Assembly (NCBI GenBank): GCA_016934635.1
Contig: JAFGSK010000003.1
Coordinates: forward strand, 1-64,000
Direction of reading: 5' to 3'
Length of the DNA: 64,000 bases
Origin: Caldifarciminota bacterium
Lineage (GTDB): Bacteria > Hydrothermota > Tepidihabitantia > B3-TA06
Position numbers and translations under genes: made by a program. Shown here one piece after another: positions 16,676 through 24,757 of the stretch; position 1 is the first letter of the stretch, and each line of letters opens with the position of its first letter. The notes below the pieces were generated by a model. It was given only the letters and a program-made list of their open reading frames with translations, had not been told where the DNA came from and did not search any database.

Positions 16676-16731
16676 AACAATAACATTAGTCAAATCCTTT
16701 TTAATCAAAATAAGAATTAAACGGGACAAAC

Positions 16732-16759
16732 TTGACAAGCATTTCAAAATGTGTATGAT
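16732..16759 (+). promoter_or_regulatory. Sigma-70-like promoter of the ATPase cassette
   Basis: TTGACA at 16732-16737, 16 nt, TATGAT at 16754-16759. A short leader with an AGGAGG Shine-Dalgarno sequence at about 16769-16775 precedes the ATG at 16781. Confidence 0.65.
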
Positions 16760-16780
16760 TTGCTATTCTAGGAGGTTGCG

Positions 16781-18307
16781 ATGTTGAAATCCATCAGTGT
16801 GAAGAATTTTAAATCCTTGAAAGATGTAACAGTTAACATAAAACCACTTACGATACTACTCGGTCCTAATTGTTCTGGAAAAAGTTCCCTAACCCAGTCT
16901 CTGTTACTGATGCAACAGACAATTGAGGATAGAGACGAACAAGCACCACTTATTTTTCGTGGTCAGTACAAGGATTTAGGTTCCTACAAAGATTTACTAT
17001 ATTTTCACGACACAGATAAGAATGATCTTACTCTTAGAATCACATTATCTCAAAGTATTGATTTTCTTGATCTTGCACCTCTTTTTAGAATGAGGCTAAG
17101 GCCCATAGACTCGGCACTTCACCAATTGATTAAAAGAAAAGGGAAGACATTCACGATGGATGTAAAATTTGCTTATGATAAGGCTAGAAGGAATGTTTAC
17201 GTTAACCAGTTAACTTACTATAATGGTGAAAATGAAATGATGTTTCGAGTTAAACCAAAGAAAAGCCCTAGTAGTACAGATAATACAGGTATATACGTAA
17301 TGGAAGTGCCTCTTAGTTTTAAAAAGGCCCTTTTTACCTTAAGTTGCAAGGACTGTAGGATAAAGAATTTTTTCGGTTTCCGAAAAATAACTTCACCTCA
17401 CATCTCAACTACTTTATATAAACTGCTTAAAAACGAGAAAGATTTGTTCTTTTTCCGCGACAAGCGCGAGGAAGTTGAGGGTTATCTTGAATACATGTTC
17501 AGCAGAACTATTTACAGAATTACAGGCAAAGTTTACGAATTTTTCGCAGATAACATTTGCTTTTTGGGACCCTTACGAGATCGACCTAGACGATTTTATA
17601 TTGAAAGTGGGACTATTCGGCGTGATGTTGGTTTTATGGGTGAATGGTACCCAGAGATACTTAGAGCGGCAGAGCGTGTAGAAAAGACGAAGCGTGTAGA
17701 TTTGAAAGATATATACGGTGAAGTAAAGAATTGGTTAAAGAAATTTGACATGGCAAGTGACATTTGGACCAAAGACATTGAAAGCTATCAGTTTCTTTTA
17801 CGACTACGGGATAAGTATACAGGTATTCAAGCCAGCATTGCAGATCAAGGATTTGGAGTTTCTCAAGTATTGCCATTAATTGTGCAGGGTTTCTATGCTC
17901 CGCCAGGAACTACATTAGTTGTAGAACAACCCGAAATTCATCTTCACCCGAAGGCCCAATCTACACTTGCAGATTTGCTTATTCAGATTATGAGAAATGG
18001 TGTGACATTGATTGTTGAAACTCACAGTGATCACATTATCGAACAGATTCAAAGCCGAATTGCGGAAGACAAAGCTTACGGAAAGGGTGATCTCCGAAGC
18101 CAAGTTGGGATGTATTTGTTTTTTAGAGACAAAAAAGAGAAGTGTGCTAAAGTTTATAATGATGAAGAATTACAACTTGATCAATACGGTTCATTAATAG
18201 ATTGGCCTGATTGGTTTGTGGATGGGTTCTTAGATGGCCCATATCTTAAAGCTAAAAGGATGCTTGCCGCACGTATGAAACCAGTTGAAGAGAGTAAAAA
18301 TGGTTAG
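16781..18307 (+). CDS. AAA/SMC-like ATPase with DUF3696-type C-terminus
   Basis: This 508-residue ABC/SMC-type ATPase is of the kind found beside effectors in defence loci. It starts LKSISVKNFKSLKDV, typical of RecF/OLD-like ATPases, with Walker A GPNCSGKSS (28-36). The core is long and variable. A signature-like IADQGFGVSQVLPL lies near 351-364, Walker B LVVEQPEIHLHPKAQ near 382-396 and VETHSDHIIEQIQSR near 414-428. The C-terminal part resembles DUF3696 (YGSLIDWPDWFVDGFL). No TOPRIM domain is visible, so it is not an OLD nuclease by itself. It overlaps the next gene by 8 bp. The DNA is much more AT-rich than its neighbours, suggesting acquisition. The DUF3696 assignment is from memory of the family pattern. 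Confidence 0.8.
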   Translation: MLKSISVKNFKSLKDVTVNIKPLTILLGPNCSGKSSLTQSLLLMQQTIEDRDEQAPLIFRGQYKDLGSYKDLLYFHDTDKNDLTLRITLSQSIDFLDLAPLFRMRLRPIDSALHQLIKRKGKTFTMDVKFAYDKARRNVYVNQLTYYNGENEMMFRVKPKKSPSSTDNTGIYVMEVPLSFKKALFTLSCKDCRIKNFFGFRKITSPHISTTLYKLLKNEKDLFFFRDKREEVEGYLEYMFSRTIYRITGKVYEFFADNICFLGPLRDRPRRFYIESGTIRRDVGFMGEWYPEILRAAERVEKTKRVDLKDIYGEVKNWLKKFDMASDIWTKDIESYQFLLRLRDKYTGIQASIADQGFGVSQVLPLIVQGFYAPPGTTLVVEQPEIHLHPKAQSTLADLLIQIMRNGVTLIVETHSDHIIEQIQSRIAEDKAYGKGDLRSQVGMYLFFRDKKEKCAKVYNDEELQLDQYGSLIDWPDWFVDGFLDGPYLKAKRMLAARMKPVEESKNG

Positions 18308-18797
18308 TCTGCCCCGTTGGGTTCGTGAACTTAGATGGCGTTTTGTTATTCATGAACTTATCTTTCGAGAGGCAGCAATATATGTGGCAAGTTCTACTCG
18401 ATGTAGTGGAAAGTGTATTGACTTCTTGGACTACCTGCGTCGAGCTAAACGACATTGCTATCTTGATAGGTCAGATGACAGGAATAGTGTTTTAGAGGGA
18501 AGATACTATGCTGTATTGGATTCGTTATCTAAGGAGCAAAAGGTTATAAGGGACCTGTTTGCTTCAATGGTTAGAGAAGGAATATTTATTTCACTACCAG
18601 CTAGGTCGCTTACTGTCTCAGAACAGGCTACGACAAGAAGATTACGTATATCAAATGAAGAGTACGTTTATATTAAATTGACGTTGACTAACAACGACAA
18701 TATTCTGGTGTGTGTATCGTGTATGTATTGCCCCTTTAATTTGAATCAAGAAAAAAAACGTCTTAATCTTAACTGTAGAGAATTATGTCGATGTTGA
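18300..18797 (+). CDS. Unknown protein, possibly PIN-like, second gene of the cassette
   Basis: A 165-residue soluble protein starts at the ATG at 18300, which overlaps the ATPase stop and follows a purine-rich GAAGAGAG sequence. A TTG at 18285 is also in frame. The order of segments loosely recalls PIN-like nucleases: an early strand, a Cys-x3-Cys region before a helix (CIDFLDYLRRAKRH), then YLD, then a late EEYVYIKLTL helix and a final ILVCVS strand. Two of the usual acidic residues of a PIN active site (after the first and last strands) are not evident, so catalysis is doubtful. It is rich in Arg and Cys and ends CRELCRC. No family is firmly recognised. Linkage to the ATPase suggests an effector or partner. 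Confidence 0.6.
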   Translation: MVSLPRWVRELRWRFVIHELIFREAAIYVASSTRCSGKCIDFLDYLRRAKRHCYLDRSDDRNSVLEGRYYAVLDSLSKEQKVIRDLFASMVREGIFISLPARSLTVSEQATTRRLRISNEEYVYIKLTLTNNDNILVCVSCMYCPFNLNQEKKRLNLNCRELCRC

Positions 18798-19117
18798 CCA
18801 ATGTTGCAGAAAAAGTTTCTACTGGGCCACAACTTACGGATTTAATTCTAGTCGTTGCGACTGTCATTTTAGTGGTCGTTGCTATATTTACTTTAATAAT
18901 TGCGTGGGTTCAGTTAGCTCGGCTAGTGCGAAGCTATCGGTGCAATATAATTACTTACTGGCTAAATCGTATTCGAGAAGATAAGTCAAAGGATTCAGAT
19001 GCATCCGTTGATGAGGAAAGATTAAAATCTATCGTTACAAATCTAATATACAAATGGTTCCCTAACGAGATGAGAGATTTTGAAAAAGAATTGAAAAAAT
19101 CAATTCAGTCCAAGTAA
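18785..19117 (+). CDS. Small single-pass membrane protein, third gene of the cassette
   Basis: This 110-residue protein has one long hydrophobic helix (about 20-46; LILVVATVILVVVAIFTLII) followed by a charged, helical cytoplasmic tail. It starts MSM within the end of the preceding gene (13-bp overlap), so it is probably translationally coupled. Its last 13 bp overlap the 3' end of trpS on the other strand. No family is recognised. It could anchor the ATPase complex or act as a membrane effector. Confidence 0.6.
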   Translation: MSMLTNVAEKVSTGPQLTDLILVVATVILVVVAIFTLIIAWVQLARLVRSYRCNIITYWLNRIREDKSKDSDASVDEERLKSIVTNLIYKWFPNEMRDFEKELKKSIQSK

Positions 19118-20106
19118 GTCAAACCCGTGATCTCTCTAACCTCTTTCATGGTCTCTTGCGCAATCTTGCGTGCCCGTTCGGTTCCGTCTCTGATTATATC
19201 CCTGACCTTATCCAAATCATCCATTAACTCCTTCTGCCGCTCCTGGATGGGTTCGAGTGTCTCCACGATGTTTCTTACAAGTACTGCCTTGCAGTCCATG
19301 CATCCGAATTCCGCGTTCCGGCACTGATCGGCGCACTCCTCCTGCGCTTTTTTATCCGAGAAAAAGGTGTGCCAGGTGAACATGTTGCAGATATCCGGGT
19401 TACCCGGGTCGGACTTGCGCACCCTTGCCGGATCGGTAACCCCGTGACGTGTTACCTTCTCATAGATGGTTTCCGCGTCGTCGTCGAGGTAGATGCAGTT
19501 GCCAATGCTCTTGGACATGCGTTTCTTACCGTCAAGCCCCATTACCCGGGACTGGTTCCCTTTCATGATTATCTCTTCGGGTTCAGGGAAGAACTCACCG
19601 AAGCGCTGATTGAACGCTCTGGCAATTTCCCGGGTCAGTTCGAGGTGCGGGCGCTGATCCTCGCCCACGGGCACTGCTACCGATTTGTATAGCAGGATGT
19701 CGGCCGCCATCAGGACAGGATAGTTGAAAAGCCCCATGTTAACGTTGTCGGGCTGGTTTCGTGCCTTCTCCTTGAAGGTCGGCACCCGCTGTATCCATGG
19801 CAACGGCGTTACCGTCGCCAGAATCCATGCAAGCTCTGAGTGTTCCGCAACTCCTGACTGTAGCATCAGCATCGCCTTATCAGGATCGAGTCCTGAAGCA
19901 AGATAGTTGACTGCCGCGTTGATGATACGCTCGGACATCTCTCCGGTGTCATAGGATTGGGTCATTGCGTGCAGATCTACTATACCGAAGACAGTTTCAT
20001 AGGTTTCCTGAAGCGGGACGAATTGCTTTATTGCACCGAGATAATTTCCTATGTGAAGTCTTCCCGATGGTTGTATTCCCGAGAATATCCGACCCTTTTT
20101 CGTCAC
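19105..20106 (-). CDS. trpS: Tryptophanyl-tRNA synthetase with probable [4Fe-4S] motif
   Basis: This 333-residue class I synthetase charges tRNA-Trp. HIGN (18-21) and KKRMSKS (194-200) are the HIGH and KMSKS signatures. Cysteines at 240, 262, 269 and 272 (C-x21-C-x6-C-x2-C), plus one at 258, closely match the [4Fe-4S] motif known from Thermotoga TrpRS, where the cluster lies near the anticodon-binding region. It starts with ATG overlapping the upstream aminotransferase stop by 4 bp. It is the last gene of the thiC operon. Its 3' end overlaps the convergent cassette gene. Confidence 0.95.
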   Translation of the reverse strand: MTKKGRIFSGIQPSGRLHIGNYLGAIKQFVPLQETYETVFGIVDLHAMTQSYDTGEMSERIINAAVNYLASGLDPDKAMLMLQSGVAEHSELAWILATVTPLPWIQRVPTFKEKARNQPDNVNMGLFNYPVLMAADILLYKSVAVPVGEDQRPHLELTREIARAFNQRFGEFFPEPEEIIMKGNQSRVMGLDGKKRMSKSIGNCIYLDDDAETIYEKVTRHGVTDPARVRKSDPGNPDICNMFTWHTFFSDKKAQEECADQCRNAEFGCMDCKAVLVRNIVETLEPIQERQKELMDDLDKVRDIIRDGTERARKIAQETMKEVREITGLTYLD

Positions 20107-21194
20107 TTGACCTCCTTAATCCTGGGCAGGGCGTGTTTTTCGAGTACATCTATAGCCTTCAATGTGTCGGCTTCGTTGGCATGTCCCATATGCCCGAAAC
20201 GGATCAGGCGTCCCTTGAGTTCCTGCTGGCCGTTGGCAAAGAGTATTCCTTCCTTATCGCGAATCTCGGCGATTACGGGCGTGCTTTCTACTCCCTCAGG
20301 CATCAATATCGTCGAGAGTGCATTGGTCGGTTTCTTCGCTAGGAAGTTGAATCCCATATCACCCATCTTCTTACGGAACAGCGAGGCCCAGCGCTCATGA
20401 TCCGCCCAGACCTCTTTGACGCCCTTATCGGTTATCTTTTCAAGTGAGCGTGAAAGGGCCATCATCACGAGGATTGAAGGCGTCCAGGGCGTAAATCCTT
20501 TCTCCCTGAACTTCTCCGCGATCTGCATGTTGAAGTAGTACTTGGGTAAGGTTGAATGTTTTGCCGCTTCCCAGGCACGATCACCCACGGCGACCAGGGA
20601 CAACCCCGGAGGAGCGCAGATTGCCTTCTGCGTGCTGCCTATTGCCACGTCGACGTTCCAGGAGTCCATGTAAAGCTCATCCGCACCAAGCCCTGCAATT
20701 GAGTCGAGTACGAACAGCTTGTCGTGCGCGCGAATTATCTGACCCATGACCTTCGCGTCGTTCAATGCCCCGGTTGATGTCTCTGCAAAGGTGGCGAGAA
20801 CCGCCTTTACCTGCGGATTATTTTTTAAGTGTTCATCCACCTGTTCAGGGTCCACAGAATCCCCGTACGGGAAGGGAAGGAAATGAACCTTGAGCCTGTA
20901 GGTTTCTGCAATTTCACGCCATCTTTCCCCGAACTTACCGATAGAAGGGATAAGAACTTCATCTCCTTCACTCAAGAGATTAACTACCGATGCTTCCATT
21001 GCACCGGTACCAGAGGAGGTAAAGAAGAAAATCCTTGCCTTGGTCGCAAGGATCTCCTGCATATGACCGGTAGTTTTTTCGACTACTTCGGCGAACGAGC
21101 GGTCCCGATGGTACGGGAAAACCTTGCCGCACTCTGCAAGAACGTCTTCGTCCACCTCTATTGGACCAGGGGTGAATAAACGATATTTAACCAC
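20103..21194 (-). CDS. Class V (PLP) aminotransferase, serine/alanine-glyoxylate type
   Basis: This 363-residue enzyme belongs to the alanine-glyoxylate / serine-pyruvate aminotransferase group. It opens with LFTPGPIEVDEDVL and has the SSGTGAMEASVVNLL phosphate-binding segment. The Schiff-base lysine lies in GSTQKAICAPPG, with RFGHMG towards the end. Substrate preference (serine, alanine, glyoxylate, or hydrogenase-like small subunit homologues) cannot be decided from sequence. The GTG start at 21194 overlaps the thiC stop by 8 bp and has an AAGGAGG Shine-Dalgarno sequence inside thiC. Confidence 0.88.
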   Translation of the reverse strand: MVKYRLFTPGPIEVDEDVLAECGKVFPYHRDRSFAEVVEKTTGHMQEILATKARIFFFTSSGTGAMEASVVNLLSEGDEVLIPSIGKFGERWREIAETYRLKVHFLPFPYGDSVDPEQVDEHLKNNPQVKAVLATFAETSTGALNDAKVMGQIIRAHDKLFVLDSIAGLGADELYMDSWNVDVAIGSTQKAICAPPGLSLVAVGDRAWEAAKHSTLPKYYFNMQIAEKFREKGFTPWTPSILVMMALSRSLEKITDKGVKEVWADHERWASLFRKKMGDMGFNFLAKKPTNALSTILMPEGVESTPVIAEIRDKEGILFANGQQELKGRLIRFGHMGHANEADTLKAIDVLEKHALPRIKEVK

Positions 21195-22449
21195 TTAAGG
21201 CCTCCTTGGAACGTTTAATTGCACAGAACTCTCCGCACATAGTGCACACATCCTCGGCTTCCTTGGGATAGCGGTCAAAGCGCCTGCGCGCCTCGGAAGG
21301 ATCGAGCGATTTCTTGATCATATCGTCCCACTTGAATTGCTCGCGAAGTCTTGAGACCTCCTCGTCCCATTTCCTTGCGCGGGCAGGGAACTTTGCGATG
21401 TCAGCCGCATGGGCCGCTATCCTTGAAACGATGGTTCCGAGCCGCACGTCCTCGGCGTCAGGCAGACCAAGGTGCTCTGACGGTGTGACGTAGCACAGGA
21501 AGTCGGTTCCATACATGCCTGCCAGGGCGCCGCCTATGGCTGAAACGATGTGGTCGTACCCGGGGGCAACGTCGGTAACCAGGGGGCCGAGAACATAGAA
21601 AGGTGCTCCATGACATATCTCCTTCTCAAGCTTCACATTCATCTCGATCTGGTCCAAAGGCACGTGGCCCGGGCCTTCAACCATCGCCTGAACGCCTCTG
21701 GCCCTTGCCCTGTCGACCTGTTCCCCGATTATCAATAGCTCCTGTATCTGCGGTCTGTCCGATGCGTCGGCAAGAGCGCCTGGTCTGAGCCCGTCGCCAA
21801 GGCTCAGGCATGCTCCGAATTCAGCCGTCAGATCAAGCAGACGGTCGAAGTGGGAGGCCAAAGGATTTTCGGCCTTATTGTAAATCATCCACTGAACCAT
21901 CATCGAGCCGCCCCTGGAAACTATCCCTGCAAGTCTTTTTCGGTTCCTCAAGCGCTCGATCCCTGCGCGTGTAATGCCCGTATGAAGGGTAAGGAAATCC
22001 ACCCCGTCAACGAGATGCTTGCGTATGGATGCGAATATCTCGTCAACCGAAAGTTCCAAAAAAGACTTTTTGAGCCTGGGCGAGTCGCACGCAGCCTGGT
22101 ATATGGGAACCGTGCCCACAGGTAGGCTCGATTCGGCTATCACCATCCGCCTTACCGCGTCTATGTCCCCTCCGGTCGAAAGATCCATCACCGTATCAGC
22201 GCCTGCCTCGATCGCTGCGGCAAGCTTTTCATGTTCGCGCTCGATCTCGGCGATCGAGGGTGAGGTGCCTATATTGGCGTTTACCTTTGTCTTAAGCCCC
22301 TTGCCGATACCCACAGGTTCGATCTTACGCGGGCGCTTGAGATTATAAGGAATAACTATTTCACCTTTGGCTAAACCCTCGCTTACCAGCTTTTCATCAA
22401 TCCCTTCACGGGTGGCAACCTTCTTGACTAAAGCATCGTCTGTGAGCAT
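21187..22449 (-). CDS. thiC: Phosphomethylpyrimidine synthase ThiC
   Basis: This 420-residue radical SAM enzyme converts aminoimidazole ribotide to the pyrimidine moiety of thiamine. The C-terminal cluster motif CTMCGEFC (C-x2-C-x4-C) is present, as are LTLHTGITRAGIERL, MVEGPGHVPLDQIEMN and GPLVTDVAPGYDHI. The start is taken as the ATG at 22449 (MLTDDALVKK). The frame is open 13 codons further to a GTG at 22488, but that would start upstream of the -10 box, inside the promoter. It begins an operon with an aminotransferase and trpS. It is one of the shorter ThiC versions, without the plant or proteobacterial N-terminal domain. Confidence 0.95.
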   Translation of the reverse strand: MLTDDALVKKVATREGIDEKLVSEGLAKGEIVIPYNLKRPRKIEPVGIGKGLKTKVNANIGTSPSIAEIEREHEKLAAAIEAGADTVMDLSTGGDIDAVRRMVIAESSLPVGTVPIYQAACDSPRLKKSFLELSVDEIFASIRKHLVDGVDFLTLHTGITRAGIERLRNRKRLAGIVSRGGSMMVQWMIYNKAENPLASHFDRLLDLTAEFGACLSLGDGLRPGALADASDRPQIQELLIIGEQVDRARARGVQAMVEGPGHVPLDQIEMNVKLEKEICHGAPFYVLGPLVTDVAPGYDHIVSAIGGALAGMYGTDFLCYVTPSEHLGLPDAEDVRLGTIVSRIAAHAADIAKFPARARKWDEEVSRLREQFKWDDMIKKSLDPSEARRRFDRYPKEAEDVCTMCGEFCAIKRSKEALSG

Positions 22450-22456
22450 AATTGGT

Positions 22457-22484
22457 ATTATAAACCGAGGTTCAGGTATGTCAA
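22457..22484 (-). promoter_or_regulatory. Promoter of thiC, probably leaderless, no room for a TPP riboswitch
   Basis: Read on the minus strand, TTGACA (22484-22479), 16 nt, then a perfect TATAAT (22462-22457). The ATG of thiC starts 7 nt further on, with no Shine-Dalgarno sequence. A THI-box riboswitch therefore cannot fit between promoter and gene. Confidence 0.75.
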
Positions 22485-22540
22485 ACACAGCCTTGGTCGT
22501 CTACTAGTCCAGGAAAGGAGGAAGAATTACTGCCGCGTTT

Positions 22541-24757
22541 TTGATTATTACCGTCCTGTTCGGAGCAAGTGTACACGGACGGGTGCTCGCTGATAAGACC
22601 GAAGATCCCTTGTTCGGGTGCAACGTCTATCTGGAAGGAACCCAGCTTGGGGCGCCCACGGAAAGCAACGGTTATTATCGTATTACCAACGTACCCCGGG
22701 GCAACTATACCCTGGTCTTCTCGATGATCGGTTTCCAGACGATAACAAAGGAGATAACAGTGGGTGAGGATAACGTGAGGGTGGACGCAAGTCTCAAGAC
22801 CGAGGCGGTTGATGTTCCCGGGGTTGTTGTTAACCCTCGTCGTACGGAATTCACCGAGGAGGTGACAACCTCGGCATTCAGGATAGACAAGGAATTAATG
22901 ATGCGCTCACCCGCGATGCTTGAAACGGATCTCTTCCGCATGCTCCTTGCCTTACCCGGAGTGACGTTCGTAAGTGATTTTACCTCGGCTCTTTACGTGA
23001 GGGGCGGGAGTCCTGACCAGAACCTCATACTTCTCGACAACATGGCGCTTTACAACCCTTTTCACTTCGGGGGCTTCCTTTCCACCTTTATGGTTGACGC
23101 TGTGAACGATGTCGAGTTTCTTACCGGTGGATTCCCTGCTGAGTACGGGAACCGGTTGTCCTCCGTGCTCAACGTCAGGAGCGCGGCTGCGGAACATTCA
23201 GGTGGATACATCTCATCGAGCCTTCTTGCTACTGAGGGTGCCCTGTGGGGGCGTGCAGGCGATTTCTCAGGGATACTTACCGCGCGCAGGACCTACTTCG
23301 ACAAGATCATCCCATTAATCTTCGATTTCGAGTTTCCATATCATTTCTACGACATTCACGCGGTCGGGACATGGGAGGCGACACCCAAAACCAGGATAGA
23401 AGCGACCTATTTCAGGACCCAGGACAGGCTTGATCTGGGTGAGGAGAACATCCCGCTCGAGTTCGGATGGGGCAACCAGCTTGCCAGCGTGCGGTTGTTC
23501 CAGGGGATGAGTGAGGACTGGAGGTGCGCAACCTGGCTCGGGTGGTCACACTACACCGCCCACCTGGCGCTTTCCGATTTCCTGGAAGAATCCGACACCA
23601 TCGACGATTTTACCCTTAAGGCCGAGTTCGTACGGGACCGGGAAGCGTCGACCACGAGATTCGGCGTTGAAGGAACCTACATGAAGTTCATATACAAGAC
23701 CGATGCAGAGCCGTTTGCGACCTACGACATCGACGGCAGGCCTGAGTACGGTGCAGCATACGCTTCGTGGAAGTGGAAGCCGAATCCCCTGTTTCTTCTT
23801 CAGGTCGGAGTCCGTTTCTCGCTTTACAACGCGGTATACCCGGATACCCTCAGGGACAGCCTCACGGGTGACATGACGGGTATCGACACCCTCGCTTTAC
23901 TCGCCCCGGAGCCTGAGCTTCGGGTCTCGGCCAAGTACTTCGTCACCCCGGATGACGCATTCAACTGCGCTGTAGGTAACTTTTATCAGAACCTGGCCAT
24001 GATTTTGCCTGAAGGCGGTCGAATCCCCACCAATTTCTGGATTCCTGTTTTCGGCCGCTACGATCCACAGCAAGCGATACACTTCATTCTTGGCTACGAG
24101 CATCTCTTCGCGGACGGTTCCAGAATCAGGGTGGAACCCTATTACAAGCACTACTTCAATCTTCTTGCTTTCAACGAGGAGGTTGACATCTCGGACGTAG
24201 ATGAGAATATCTTTTCACAAGGTAGGGGAAGGGCCTGGGGCGTCGATTTCGGCCTAGACAAGCTTACAGGCAAACTGACAGGATGGATATCCTACACCCT
24301 TGCCTTCAGCCGGTTCATCTCGGACACGGCCGAGTTCTACACCTCGTTCGACCGGCGCCACAGCTTCAACGTAGTCTCCTCCTACGACCTGGGCAAGGGC
24401 TGGTTCGTCAACGCCAAGTTCACGTTTGCCTCGGGCATGCCTTACGCGGGAACCCTGGGACGCTACCGGATGTGGTATTGGGATCCTATCCGTCAGGAGT
24501 GGCGCTATCAGTGGATGACGATTGAAGCCGATCGAAACGAATTACGTTTCCCGCCCTACCACCGGCTGGATATAGGCGCGAGCAAGAAGTGGGTTTTCAA
24601 GTGGGGGGAGATGACAGTCAGGGCAGACGTAGTAAACGTCTACAATCACAAGAACGTGCTCTTGTATTACTACGACATGAGTAACGAGCCTCCGGTACAG
24701 AACAAGGTCAGTATGATTCCAATCTTCCCTTCGCTGGGGATTGAAGTGAGGTTTTGA
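22541..24757 (+). CDS. TonB-dependent outer-membrane receptor with carboxypeptidase-like N-domain
   Basis: This outer-membrane importer of about 738 residues has a hydrophobic signal (IITVLFGASVHG). A carboxypeptidase-regulatory-like domain follows (about 12-95, GRVLADKTEDPLFGCNVYLE). A TonB plug (about 120-230) contains LYVRGGSPDQNLILLDNM and GGFPAEYGNRLSSVLNV. The rest is a beta-barrel ending in IEVRF. The TTG at 22541 is 19 nt from an AGGAGG at 22516-22521, which is too far. An in-frame ATT at 22526 is better placed and would complete a normal signal peptide. The substrate is unknown. The lipoprotein gene follows with a one-base TGATG overlap, giving a two-gene import unit as in Bacteroidetes. 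Confidence 0.88.
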   Translation: MIITVLFGASVHGRVLADKTEDPLFGCNVYLEGTQLGAPTESNGYYRITNVPRGNYTLVFSMIGFQTITKEITVGEDNVRVDASLKTEAVDVPGVVVNPRRTEFTEEVTTSAFRIDKELMMRSPAMLETDLFRMLLALPGVTFVSDFTSALYVRGGSPDQNLILLDNMALYNPFHFGGFLSTFMVDAVNDVEFLTGGFPAEYGNRLSSVLNVRSAAAEHSGGYISSSLLATEGALWGRAGDFSGILTARRTYFDKIIPLIFDFEFPYHFYDIHAVGTWEATPKTRIEATYFRTQDRLDLGEENIPLEFGWGNQLASVRLFQGMSEDWRCATWLGWSHYTAHLALSDFLEESDTIDDFTLKAEFVRDREASTTRFGVEGTYMKFIYKTDAEPFATYDIDGRPEYGAAYASWKWKPNPLFLLQVGVRFSLYNAVYPDTLRDSLTGDMTGIDTLALLAPEPELRVSAKYFVTPDDAFNCAVGNFYQNLAMILPEGGRIPTNFWIPVFGRYDPQQAIHFILGYEHLFADGSRIRVEPYYKHYFNLLAFNEEVDISDVDENIFSQGRGRAWGVDFGLDKLTGKLTGWISYTLAFSRFISDTAEFYTSFDRRHSFNVVSSYDLGKGWFVNAKFTFASGMPYAGTLGRYRMWYWDPIRQEWRYQWMTIEADRNELRFPPYHRLDIGASKKWVFKWGEMTVRADVVNVYNHKNVLLYYYDMSNEPPVQNKVSMIPIFPSLGIEVRF

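Noticed and set aside
22450..22488. Upstream GTG start and TPP riboswitch for thiC
   Set aside because: The extra codons run through the -10 region, and only 7 nt remain between -10 and ATG.
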